Assembly (NCBI GenBank): GCA_017303635.1
Contig: JAFLCG010000007.1
Coordinates: 62,001 to 126,000 of the forward strand
Length of the DNA stretch: 64,000 nucleotides
Reading direction: 5' to 3'
Source of the DNA: Anaerolineae bacterium
Lineage (GTDB): Bacteria; Chloroflexota; Anaerolineae; Aggregatilineales; Phototrophicaceae
Numbering within the stretch: the stretch's first letter is position 1; every line of letters begins with the position of its first letter. A program made the position numbers and the translations under genes. Shown here in pieces: positions 1 through 8,100 of this stretch. The notes below the pieces were generated by a model. It made no database searches. It was not told the origin of the DNA and saw only the letters and a program-made list of their open reading frames with translations.

Positions 1-338
1 GCCGCGCGTCGGCGGGCGAGCGCCTCTACGATATCGGCGTACTCGGTACCTTTGTAATATCGTTTATCGGCATACCGACGGTATTCTGGCAAGCGAGCGT
101 TGTAGTCCAAGATCTCCTGCTGGGTCATCGTCCGGGTTTCATCCAGCGGGTAGCCCTCGGCATATAGATTGTGGAAGGAAGAACTGAGCGCTTCTCGCAC
201 GGCTTCCGGCACCGTACTTTCAGATGGAATCAAAATCAGGTAGCGCTGCTGCCGTGCCGTTTCGTGACGGATCAGTTCAGCTATATCCGGGTCGAGCTCC
301 GCCAGTTCACCACGAAAGAGAAAGTCATTCGTCGTCAT
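1..338 (-). CDS. glyA: Serine hydroxymethyltransferase, N-terminal part
   Basis: The gene runs off the left edge; about 112 N-terminal residues are visible from an ATG at 336-338. They read as the start of serine hydroxymethyltransferase, the PLP enzyme that interconverts serine and glycine and charges tetrahydrofolate with a one-carbon unit. Family landmarks are LIPSES (usually LIASEN), [13 protein letters not shown] and [13 protein letters not shown]. Between YAEGYP and RYY there is an insertion of about 27 residues ([19 protein letters not shown] and following), absent from the common enzyme in which these motifs are nearly adjacent. LIPSES instead of LIASEN also marks a divergent subclass. 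The Shine-Dalgarno is weak (GTGGGA). The family call is firm; whether this variant is the housekeeping enzyme cannot be told from a fragment. Confidence 0.85.
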   Translation of the reverse strand, partial: MTTNDFLFRGELAELDPDIAELIRHETARQQRYLILIPSESTVPEAVREALSSSFHNLYAEGYPLDETRTMTQQEILDYNARLPEYRRYADKRYYKGTEYADIVEALARRRA

Positions 339-415
339 GGAATCCCACTTGTGATTATTCAGAATGGTTGAAATTGTAGCACAGGGGACGGGGGCGCGGC
401 CATGACCCGACATAC

Positions 416-455
416 AAAAAGCCCTGACGGCGCACAGGCACCGGCAGGGCTTTTT
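416..455 (-). terminator. Intrinsic terminator of the pilin gene
   Basis: A perfect 11-bp stem (AAAAAGCCCTG at 416-426, CAGGGCTTTTT at 445-455) encloses an 18-base loop. It lies 24 bases past the pilin stop and has a T-run on either strand, so it can also insulate glyA. Confidence 0.8.
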
Positions 456-478
456 CTCGACCCAATGATGGGATGAGT

Positions 479-625
479 TTAGAGGTTGGTGACGACGTTC
501 GAGAAGATGTTGCCGATGGCCGGGCCGATCAGAGCCAGGATGACGATAACGACAACAGCGACCAGAACCAGGATGAGCGCGTATTCGACCAGACCCTGAC
601 CTTCTTCACGAGGCATGTACAGCAT
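479..625 (-). CDS. Flp/Fap-type pilin subunit
   Basis: A 48-residue small pilin of the Flp (Tad, type IVb) family, the subunit of thin adhesive pili. The sequence shows the short leader [11 protein letters not shown] followed by L-V-E-Y-A-L and a single long hydrophobic helix ending in IGNIFSNV. The G/xxxxE arrangement fits a prepilin-peptidase site with Glu at mature position 5. The start at 625 is chosen because GGAGAG sits 7 bases upstream; a longer open frame to 703 overlaps the promoter. No tadA, tadB or prepilin peptidase is in the window, so this is a detached pilin gene. It is divergent from a surface protein with cohesin and dockerin modules. Confidence 0.8.
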   Translation of the reverse strand: MLYMPREEGQGLVEYALILVLVAVVVIVILALIGPAIGNIFSNVVTNL

Positions 626-670
626 GTTGTTTCTCTCCGTTAAGTGCAGATGATATTGGACTACATTTAC

Positions 671-699
671 ATCGTAGAATTGAGATAGTGTTGTGTCAA
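671..699 (-). promoter_or_regulatory. Sigma-70-type promoter of the pilin gene
   Basis: On the minus strand TTGACA (694-699) is followed after exactly 17 bases by TACGAT (671-676), giving a leader of about 40 bases before the pilin start at 625. The rest of the 626-930 divergent intergenic region shows no gene; a weaker TTGGGA/TATGAA pair near 820-845 might serve the rightward gene, but I do not rely on it. Confidence 0.7.
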
Positions 700-930
700 G
701 CAATCAAGAATTAAGATATTTGACCTGTTGCAAGGTTCTAACCAGACCCTTACAAACCTTGAATGTTGATAAAAAACGTAAATTCAGCCTGGTACTTCAC
801 TCCTACTCAATTCTATTTTGGGACTTTAATCCTGCTGCTGTATGAAAAACGTGCATGTACTGTAGGGCAGGATGCGGCCAGGCCACCCGCACTGCGATTG
901 TGTTGTATTGAGTAAGTTGAGGAGACATTT

Positions 931-3420
931 ATGCATCCGATTTTCACCCTCAAGAGAACCGCACCTCCGCGGTTGACCAAACTAATCCCGGTTATTGTGC
1001 TGCTCGTACTGGCCTTTGTACTGTCATTTTCTTTTGCCGGGCCAGTTGGCGCGCAAACTACACCCCGTGGCGGCCTGGGCGTAGGCAGCGGCGACGGCCA
1101 GGAAGTCGGTATTCGACTGGATCGCGTAAACCAACTCAAGGCTGAAATCGCGGCAGGCGTTTATGACCGCCCCTGTACCGCCGCGGAACATGACCCGAAC
1201 GCATGGCATACCCTGGTCAATACCCAGGCCCGCTGCCACTATGACCACATGCACGGGGATGACCCAAACTATGTGAATGACATCTTCGGGACACCCGGTG
1301 CCTGGTTTGGTGCCTCCAGCCAGGAAATCTCGTACCCCTGGCAAACCTTCAAGCTCTATTCGACCACGGATGCCTTCCAACCCAATGACCCGGCGCTGGC
1401 ACGTGGGGAGATGGAAAATCAACTCAAACACGAAGGCTATTTCTGGATCGTCCGTCGTGACCAACAATGCCCCAATGGCAACTGCGTGAGGGATTTCCGT
1501 TTACAGACACACGCAATCTTCGGCGCACATGATATGCCGGTCCGGTACCACTCCTTCAGCCTTGAAATGCGCTTGTGCCGCAATGGGAATGATCTCAGCA
1601 CCTGCGGTATTGTTCGTTACGGCGGTTGGGCAGACTTTGGCCGGCTGTTCACCACAGCACCGGGGACTATTTCCTGCGGTCATGATGTGGCAGCGCAATT
1701 CATCAGCACTGCACAAGACACGCTGTTCTTCCCGATTGACCGTCCGGAAAACCGGGACGAAATCCGCTGCCATCCGATGATTACCAATCTGCCGGCCTAT
1801 CCCAGCCCACGTCCATTATCAGAATGGTGGGCACATGCAGGTGGTGAAAGCCGCTTCCAGGTCAGGAACTATGATCCGATCGGCAATGTGGATACCACCA
1901 ATCCGGCTAACTGGCTGTTCTACTGCGGCCAAACGGATATGAACTGCAAGTATGATGCCTCCATCACGACCGTCTGGATGGGGTACCAACAGAAAATCCA
2001 CAACACGACCTCCGGTACCAGTGGACGACCGCTGGATAGTAATCGTGATGGACGAACCGACTATCGGGGTTACTTCAATCGCTGGGGCGGACCTAACTAC
2101 AATTGTTCCTCAGTGAGCTTGGACTGTATCCCCTACTACTACGATAACGTACCGTTCAACCTGTTTAACAACACCGAAGCGGCTTACGTCCATACCATCT
2201 GCGAAACCTGCCCCAAAGTCGACCATGACATCTCCAAGGCCGGTCAGCGCTGGATCACCTGGTTCTATCGCTATGCGGGCAATCATGGCACCGCGACACC
2301 CACGCCGCTCAGCCCCACGGCCACACCGGTCAGCCCGACCGCAACGCCGACGGTTCCGCAGGTGACACCGAGCGCTCAACCACCGACTTCGACTCCGGTT
2401 CCGCCTACAGCCACGGTCAATCCGACTGTTGCCACCCTGCGTGTCGAACTGGATAAGACAACCGCCAACGTAGGCGAAACGGTGACGGCAGCCCTGAACC
2501 TGTACAATGTCCAGAACCTGTACGGTCTGCAAGCGCAGTGCGTGGTCAACCCGGCAGTTCTGGGTGGCACCACACGCACCGATGGCACAATTTTCACCGC
2601 AACCAACAGCTTCTTTGTTGATAGCGGCTTCAAGACCGATGGCCACTGGTTGATCGCCTCCAGCCTGCTCAAGCCAAACCCGGCCTTTAGCGGCAATGGT
2701 ACGGCCTTCCGCCTGAGCTACAACGTCCTGGCAGCAGGCACCAGCGCGATTGACTGCTCGATCATCGCAGCAGACATCAACGGTAACCCGATCACGCTGA
2801 CCGTTGTGAACACCAGCTTCAATGGCAATGGTTCACAACCCACGCCAACCACACAGCCGGTCACACCAACGACGGTCCCGCCAACACCAACCACTGTCCC
2901 GCCGACCGCAACGCCGGTGACCCCGACGGCTGCGCCAACCATGACGCCCTCGCCCATCGGTCCGACAGCGACCGCGCCAGCGAACGGTGGCATCGTGGGT
3001 ATCTTCCTCTACCAGAATCGCCCCACCAATGCTGGCATTGCCGTCACACTGATCCTGATGAACCAGCCCGTGGTCACAGTCATGACCGATGGCGATGGTA
3101 AGTTTGCCTTCACCGATGTACCGCCGGGTGACTATGTGGTTCAGGCTTCGGCTACCAGCCATCTCACGATCCTGCAGGATGTGACAGTCACCGCTGGCCC
3201 AGCGACGGATCTCGGATCGCACACCCTGCCTGCTGGTGATACCGATGGGGATAATGCCATCAATGTCTCCGATGCTGGCTTGATCGGTGCGAACTTCGGG
3301 ATTGATGTCCCACCCGCACCCACGGCTGCTGATCTGAACGGCGATGCCAAGATCGACATCCGCGATTTGGTCCTGGTCGGCAGTAACTTCGGTCTTACCG
3401 GCCCCATCGTCAATCCGTAA
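931..3420 (+). CDS. Secreted multidomain protein with cohesin and dockerin modules
   Basis: An 829-residue exported protein. Residues 1-36 are a signal peptide ending in VGAQ. Residues ~40-450 form a cysteine-containing globular region I cannot assign, rich in paired Cys, Trp, Tyr and Asp/Asn, with CHYDHMHGDDPN near its start. A Pro/Thr linker (~455-498) leads to a cohesin-like beta domain (~500-630, ATLRVELDKTTANVGETV). A second Pro/Thr linker and a carboxypeptidase-regulatory-like beta domain (~688-768) follow. The C terminus is a type I dockerin with two calcium loops (DTDGDNAINVSDAGLIGANF and DLNGDAKIDIRDLVLVGSNF). Having both cohesin and dockerin on one chain lets it chain or cross-link partners. 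AGGAGA lies 6 bases before the ATG. The next two genes carry a cohesin and a dockerin, so the three are likely partners on the cell surface. Confidence 0.75.
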   Translation: MHPIFTLKRTAPPRLTKLIPVIVLLVLAFVLSFSFAGPVGAQTTPRGGLGVGSGDGQEVGIRLDRVNQLKAEIAAGVYDRPCTAAEHDPNAWHTLVNTQARCHYDHMHGDDPNYVNDIFGTPGAWFGASSQEISYPWQTFKLYSTTDAFQPNDPALARGEMENQLKHEGYFWIVRRDQQCPNGNCVRDFRLQTHAIFGAHDMPVRYHSFSLEMRLCRNGNDLSTCGIVRYGGWADFGRLFTTAPGTISCGHDVAAQFISTAQDTLFFPIDRPENRDEIRCHPMITNLPAYPSPRPLSEWWAHAGGESRFQVRNYDPIGNVDTTNPANWLFYCGQTDMNCKYDASITTVWMGYQQKIHNTTSGTSGRPLDSNRDGRTDYRGYFNRWGGPNYNCSSVSLDCIPYYYDNVPFNLFNNTEAAYVHTICETCPKVDHDISKAGQRWITWFYRYAGNHGTATPTPLSPTATPVSPTATPTVPQVTPSAQPPTSTPVPPTATVNPTVATLRVELDKTTANVGETVTAALNLYNVQNLYGLQAQCVVNPAVLGGTTRTDGTIFTATNSFFVDSGFKTDGHWLIASSLLKPNPAFSGNGTAFRLSYNVLAAGTSAIDCSIIAADINGNPITLTVVNTSFNGNGSQPTPTTQPVTPTTVPPTPTTVPPTATPVTPTAAPTMTPSPIGPTATAPANGGIVGIFLYQNRPTNAGIAVTLILMNQPVVTVMTDGDGKFAFTDVPPGDYVVQASATSHLTILQDVTVTAGPATDLGSHTLPAGDTDGDNAINVSDAGLIGANFGIDVPPAPTAADLNGDAKIDIRDLVLVGSNFGLTGPIVNP

Positions 3421-3433
3421 TCTCAACTCACAA

Positions 3434-3457
3434 GGGGTGAACCTGTAGGTTCACCCC
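3434..3457 (+). terminator. GC-rich hairpin after the cohesin-dockerin gene
   Basis: GGGGTGAACC and GGTTCACCCC form a perfect 10-bp stem with a 4-base loop, 13 bases past the stop. There is no clear T-run, so it may act as a weak terminator or mRNA 3' stabiliser. It also resembles the palindromic repeats scattered through the window. Confidence 0.5.
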
Positions 3458-3598
3458 CTACGCAAATCCAACGCTGGCTGGTACTTATATACTGGCCAGC
3501 ATTCCGGCTGATAATTACTAAAGTACGGTAGAGCAATAACCCCATCACTCGTATCATCAGGTCAGTAAGTGACCACAGTTGGGGAGAACGACTGTACC

Positions 3599-4444
3599 AT
3601 GACCCGTAAGCTCACATTCGCACTCATTATCATTGCTACTCTCAGCCTCATGGTCAGCGTGGCAGGCGCACAAGACAGCGCCCCCCGTGTCTGGCTGCTG
3701 AGTGAAGTCGATCAATTCACCAGCGGGCAAGAGTTTGCAGTTGCCATTCAAATCGATGGTGGTAACCAGCTCTACGGCGGCAGCTTTGAAGTCGTTTATG
3801 ACCCTGCCCTCATGGAACTCATCCCCGGTGAAAACAATGTCGCCATCACACCAGGCAGTTTCTTCGGCGCTGGCCCCAGCTTTACGCTGAGCAACGCTGC
3901 CGATATCCGCGTCGGTTCGATCACGTATGCGCTGACTCTCACGCAACCAGCCACGCCAGTCAGCGGCAGCGGGCAGATCGGCACCTTGCGCTTCCGTGCC
4001 CTGGCCGATGGCCCCATCAAACTTGAACTCACCGAGTCCAGCCTGGTTTCGCCTGAATTCACCGAAGTGGATGGGCGGCTGGTCGCTCAAAAGATTAATT
4101 CCATCACAGCGCAACCCGCGCCGCTGACTGTAGGTCCTATCACTGGGGAAGTTGTCGCGGTTGCACCAGCACCGGTTGACGTGGCTGCTCAAGCAGTAGC
4201 TGCGCCCGTCGAAGTAGCTGCACCAACCCTGGCACCCATCACCACCAGTTCAACTGCTTCCGTCGCTGCAGCGTTAGCCAATACAGCACCCACTGCCAGC
4301 CAGACAGGCAGCCGCCTCCTGATAGTCGCCGGACTGTTGTTCGCCTTCGGCATGACCTTGCTGACCATCAGCGTCGGCATGTATTCCCGGATGCGTACCC
4401 AGTTCAGCCTCAAGACGGAACGCTTGCCGGAGTATGTTTCATGA
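3599..4444 (+). CDS. Membrane-anchored cohesin-domain protein
   Basis: 281 residues. A signal peptide (MTRKL then a hydrophobic stretch ending in AGAQ) is followed by one cohesin-type beta sandwich at ~25-165 (LYGGSFEVVYDPALMELI, GQIGTLRFRAL). An Ala/Pro/Thr-rich stalk precedes a C-terminal transmembrane helix at ~241-263 with Arg/Lys behind it. The arrangement displays a cohesin on the outer face, ready to bind a dockerin such as those of the adjacent genes. The ATG at 3599 is preferred because it opens directly into the signal peptide; a GTG at 3569 would add a polar extension. The stop overlaps the next start as ATGA, so the two are translationally coupled. Confidence 0.75.
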   Translation: MTRKLTFALIIIATLSLMVSVAGAQDSAPRVWLLSEVDQFTSGQEFAVAIQIDGGNQLYGGSFEVVYDPALMELIPGENNVAITPGSFFGAGPSFTLSNAADIRVGSITYALTLTQPATPVSGSGQIGTLRFRALADGPIKLELTESSLVSPEFTEVDGRLVAQKINSITAQPAPLTVGPITGEVVAVAPAPVDVAAQAVAAPVEVAAPTLAPITTSSTASVAAALANTAPTASQTGSRLLIVAGLLFAFGMTLLTISVGMYSRMRTQFSLKTERLPEYVS

Positions 4445-5610
4445 ATCGCATTCCTCCGTATGTCGTCCTGGCGCTCCTGGGGCTTTCCCTGGTCTTCAGC
4501 GCCGTCGTCATGGTAGCGACCTTCAGCGGGGGCATTCAGGCCGATGACACGGTGGTAATGGAGGTCACTTCTACGCCTACCGAGACTCCGACGCCGACAA
4601 TGACCCCAACGGCTACACCGACAGTTTATATCCCGCCGACACTGCCGCCCCCTACGGTGGAGGTCATCGCGCCTACGGTCGAAGTGATCCAGCCCACTGT
4701 CGAAGTGATCCCACCTACAGTGGAAGTGGTCGCACCAACAATTGAGGTCATCGCGCCTACGGTAGAAGTCGTCGTACCAACGATCGATCCTGGCCTGCCG
4801 CAGGCTGGATTGCCATCGCCAGCACCAGGGATCTCTCAACCAACCATAGAACCAGTGGTGGAAGTGGTGCCGACCTCCGAGATCGTGCCCACCATAGAGG
4901 CAACCGCAGTTCCTGATGTCCTGCCGACAACAGACCCGGCCGTATTGCCAACAGTAGCCCTAACTGAAGTGATCGCGCCGACGCTGGAAGTCATCGCACC
5001 GACTGCCGAGATCCCGCCAACCGTCGAAGTAGCCCCAACGCTGGAGGTCATTGCACCCACAGCGGAGATCCTGCCGACCATTGAAGCGCCACCAACGGAT
5101 GCTTCCATTATCACGATGGCTCCGCCGACTGAAACACCTATTCCGGCGACGGAGACACCAACGCCGACCGTCGCAGTAAATGGTTCCATCAGTGGTTCTG
5201 TCACGCGCATGGGCACCAGCGATGCAACCGGAATTACTGTCTTGCTGACCAAACCGGATGGTACTGTCATCTCAGCAAACTTATCGCCCGCCGGAGAATT
5301 CAGTTTCCCGGATCTGGTGCCTGGAACTTACCAGATCATTGCAACCGCCAGTGGTTACGTACCACGCCAGGCTCAGGTCATCGTGGAAATGGGAATACCT
5401 GTGTCATTGCCACCTACACAATTGGTTGCCGGTGATACCAATGATGATGGTCGCATTGACATCGCCGATGCGGCGTTGGTAGCCTCTAACTTTGATGCAA
5501 ATGGGGTCGTCACGCCGACCGTCGATCTCAATAGAGATGGTCGAATCGACATCCTCGATTTGGCACAAATTGGTGCCAGCTTTGGACTGGTTGGTCCTAC
5601 CGGCTGGTAG
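4441..5610 (+). CDS. Pro/Thr-rich surface protein with C-terminal dockerin
   Basis: 389 residues. An N-terminal hydrophobic segment (~6-28, YVVLALLGLSLVFSAVVMVA) acts as signal or anchor. Residues ~40-245 are a low-complexity stalk built from the repeat PTVEV-I/V-APT. A carboxypeptidase-regulatory-like beta domain (~250-330) and a type I dockerin (~332-386, DTNDDGRIDIADAALVASNF and DLNRDGRIDILDLAQIGASF) follow. Both dockerin loops keep the Asp/Asn calcium ligands. It overlaps the cohesin gene by ATGA, which makes a direct cohesin-dockerin pairing of the two products plausible. No glycoside hydrolase is present nearby, so a cellulosome is not implied. The repeat stalk probably spans the cell wall or S-layer. 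Confidence 0.75.
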   Translation: MNRIPPYVVLALLGLSLVFSAVVMVATFSGGIQADDTVVMEVTSTPTETPTPTMTPTATPTVYIPPTLPPPTVEVIAPTVEVIQPTVEVIPPTVEVVAPTIEVIAPTVEVVVPTIDPGLPQAGLPSPAPGISQPTIEPVVEVVPTSEIVPTIEATAVPDVLPTTDPAVLPTVALTEVIAPTLEVIAPTAEIPPTVEVAPTLEVIAPTAEILPTIEAPPTDASIITMAPPTETPIPATETPTPTVAVNGSISGSVTRMGTSDATGITVLLTKPDGTVISANLSPAGEFSFPDLVPGTYQIIATASGYVPRQAQVIVEMGIPVSLPPTQLVAGDTNDDGRIDIADAALVASNFDANGVVTPTVDLNRDGRIDILDLAQIGASFGLVGPTGW

Positions 5611-5626
5611 TAGACTTTCACTTTTC

Positions 5627-5646
5627 GGGGTGACTGTCGTCACCCC
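5627..5646 (+). terminator. Hairpin after the cohesin/dockerin operon
   Basis: GGGGTGA (5627-5633) pairs with TCACCCC (5640-5646) around a 6-base loop, 17 bases past the stop. No strong T-run follows. The remainder of the 5611-5956 gap holds short degenerate repeats (CTATCGACTATAAGC-like) and the promoter of the next gene. Confidence 0.5.
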
Positions 5647-5872
5647 CTGAACTCAATAACTTCCTGGTGGATTCTCCCCAATCCCCCTGTGGCGTGCCCC
5701 TTCGTCATTCCCCAACCCGACGAGGGGGCATTCACTTTTCTAGCTGATAAAGCATGCAGCTGTACCGTCAATGGAGCAACCCACTCCGCTGCTTGCTCAT
5801 CACTCGTCACGGCCTACTGGTTACTTCCATCACTGTGGACTATTGGCTATCGACTATAAGCTAGAGACTGTT

Positions 5873-5901
5873 TTGACAAGCCGTTAACGTCACCTTAAAA
5901 T
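5873..5901 (+). promoter_or_regulatory. Sigma-70-type promoter of the EF-G-like gene
   Basis: A consensus TTGACA (5873-5878), a 17-base spacer and TAAAAT (5896-5901) stand 55 bases before the start codon at 5957. This is one of the best promoter matches in the window and fits a highly expressed translation gene. Confidence 0.8.
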
Positions 5902-5956
5902 CTGCGGGTACTTCCGCTTCATGACGAGGCGGTGTACACCCAAAAGGAGCCTTTTT

Positions 5957-8032
5957 ATGAAAGAGTATGGTACCGACCGACTAAGGAACGTTGCGCTGGT
6001 AGGCCACCAGAGCGCCGGTAAGACCACACTGGTAGAAGCCCTGCTCTACAATACCGGCGCGATCAACCGACCTGGCAGGGTGGAAGACAAGAACACGGTC
6101 TCCGACTGGGACGACGACGAAAAAGAAAAAGGGTTGTCCTTCTCCACATCCCTCATCCCCCTTGAGTTTGAAGATAACAAGATCAATATACTGGATACGC
6201 CTGGAATGACGGACTTCCAGGGCGAGATCAAGAACGCCATTCGTGTAGCCGACGCGGTGCTGGTGGCGGTCGATGCGGTCGCGGGCGTCGAGGTTGGAAC
6301 CGAGCTCGCCTGGGAATACGCCGAAGCCTACCAGCAACCCATCATCGTGGTCATCAATAAGCTGGATCGTGAAAATGCAGACTATAACCGCACGCTGGAA
6401 AGTCTGCGGGCCAGCTTCCACGATTACAAATTTATCCCTGTAATGATCCCCATCGGCAAGGAAGCTAACTTCGAGGGCGTGGTCAATCTGGTGACCATGA
6501 AAGCCTACATGGGGACGGGTAAGGATCGCTCCGACCTGCCCGCCAATATGCAGGCTGAAGCTGAAGCCGCCCGCACAGCCCTGATTGAAGCGGCTGCCGA
6601 AGCCGATGACCAATTGATTGAGAAGTACTTCAGTGAAGGTACCCTCTCCAATGAAGAAATCCGCGATGGGATGCGGAAAGCGGCCAAAGACTCCTACCTA
6701 AAAACCGTACCGGTCTTTGTGACTTCCGGCGCGAAGAACATCGGCACCGTGCCGCTGATGGAAGCCCTGAACGTCTATGTTCGCCCGCCGGCTGAACGCC
6801 GTGTCCGCGTGATCGATGCAGCCGGTAATGAGGACTTCCTGACGGCCCCGCAGAGCGATGATGGCCCGCTGGCAGCCTACGTCTTCAAGACGGTCAATGA
6901 TAAGTTCGTGGGCACGCTCAACTTCTTCCGCATTTTCTCCGGCAGCATCAAGAGCGGCGGCAGCTTCTACAACGTCGATAGCAATACGGATGAGAAGTTC
7001 AACGCCCTGCTGACGATGCGCGGCAAAGAACAGATCACCGTGACCACCCTGCACGCGGGCGATATTGGCGTGGTCGCCAAGCTCAACCATACCAAGACGG
7101 GGGATACCTTCACTACCCGCAGCAAACCGCTGCACATTGCCAAGCCGGATTTCCCCGAACCCCTGTTTGCCGTTGCGGTACTGCCCCGCACCCAGGCGGA
7201 TAGCGCCAAGATGGGTGTGGTGCTGACAGGTCTCTGCCAGGCCGACCCGACGCTGCGCTGGCGGCAGGACCCCGATGTGAAGCAGACTATCGTCGAAGGC
7301 ATGGGTGAGGCCCACGTCAACCTGGCGATCAGTCGGGCGCACCGGCTGGGTACCAATATGGATATGGAAATCCCGAAGGTGCCGTACAAGGAAGCCATCA
7401 CCAAGAGCCACAGCGACTTTTACCGGCACAAGAAGCAATCCGGCGGCGCAGGCCAATTCGCCGAAGTCCACTTGCGCATCGAGCCGAACCCCGGCGGCGG
7501 CTTTGTGTACGAGACGAAGATCGTCGGCGGCTCGATCTCACACAGCTTCCTGCCGTCGATTGAAAAAGGTATCCAATCGGTGCTGGGCGAAGGCGTCATC
7601 GCCGGGTACCCCATTTCCGATGTGAAAGCCACGGTCTTTGATGGCAAGGAACATCCGGTAGACTCGAAAGACATCGCCTTCCAGATCGCTGGACGCGAGG
7701 TGTTTAAGAAAGTCTTTGCCGATGCCAGCCCGGTGCTTCTGGAACCCATCATGCTGGTGGAGGTGACCGTTCCTGAAGGCATGATGGGCGACATCATGGG
7801 CGACTTCAACCAGCGGCGCGGGCGCGTACTGGGCATGGATACGCAGGGCGGCAAGAGCGTCGTCACCGCGCAGGTGCCCTACAAAGAGATGATGCGCTAC
7901 GGCAACGACCTGCGCTCAATCACCGGGGCGCGGGGTATCTACACCATGAAGTTCGACCATTACGAACAGGTACCGCCGCATCTGGCCGCGCCGATCATCG
8001 CCGCCCATGTGAAAGAGGCAGAGGCCAGCTAA
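5957..8032 (+). CDS. Elongation factor G-like GTPase (EF-G2 type)
   Basis: A 691-residue translational GTPase with the five-domain layout of EF-G. G1 reads GHQSAGKTTL rather than the usual AHIDAGKTT, switch I has KEKGLSFS instead of ERGITI, G3 is DTPG, G4 is NKLD and G5 is SGAK. Domains III-V are complete, including a long domain IV and the C-terminal RGRVLGMD region. These G1 and switch I differences are typical of the EF-G-like paralogue group (such as the second EF-G of Thermus) that binds ribosomes but whose role is less clear than canonical FusA. I therefore do not call it fusA. The ATG at 5957 is preferred over one 12 codons upstream because AAGGAG precedes it. A consensus promoter lies upstream. 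Confidence 0.85.
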   Translation: MKEYGTDRLRNVALVGHQSAGKTTLVEALLYNTGAINRPGRVEDKNTVSDWDDDEKEKGLSFSTSLIPLEFEDNKINILDTPGMTDFQGEIKNAIRVADAVLVAVDAVAGVEVGTELAWEYAEAYQQPIIVVINKLDRENADYNRTLESLRASFHDYKFIPVMIPIGKEANFEGVVNLVTMKAYMGTGKDRSDLPANMQAEAEAARTALIEAAAEADDQLIEKYFSEGTLSNEEIRDGMRKAAKDSYLKTVPVFVTSGAKNIGTVPLMEALNVYVRPPAERRVRVIDAAGNEDFLTAPQSDDGPLAAYVFKTVNDKFVGTLNFFRIFSGSIKSGGSFYNVDSNTDEKFNALLTMRGKEQITVTTLHAGDIGVVAKLNHTKTGDTFTTRSKPLHIAKPDFPEPLFAVAVLPRTQADSAKMGVVLTGLCQADPTLRWRQDPDVKQTIVEGMGEAHVNLAISRAHRLGTNMDMEIPKVPYKEAITKSHSDFYRHKKQSGGAGQFAEVHLRIEPNPGGGFVYETKIVGGSISHSFLPSIEKGIQSVLGEGVIAGYPISDVKATVFDGKEHPVDSKDIAFQIAGREVFKKVFADASPVLLEPIMLVEVTVPEGMMGDIMGDFNQRRGRVLGMDTQGGKSVVTAQVPYKEMMRYGNDLRSITGARGIYTMKFDHYEQVPPHLAAPIIAAHVKEAEAS

Positions 8033-8053
8033 CCGCTGCCGTATTGAATCAAC

Positions 8054-8079
8054 AGGGGCGATCCAATTGGATCGCCCCT
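8054..8079. terminator. Bidirectional terminator between EF-G-like gene and ftsH
   Basis: AGGGGCGATCCAA and TTGGATCGCCCCT form a perfect 26-base palindrome between two convergent genes. Its sequence is also a member of the window's GGGGCG...CGCCCC repeat family, so a repeat may have been co-opted as terminator. Confidence 0.6.
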
Positions 8080-8100
8080 TCTGTTTCGATGATCTGGAGG

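Noticed and set aside
4660..5100. CRISPR-like periodic sequence
   Set aside because: The periodicity is codon repeats for PTVEV units in a protein stalk; there are no unique spacers.
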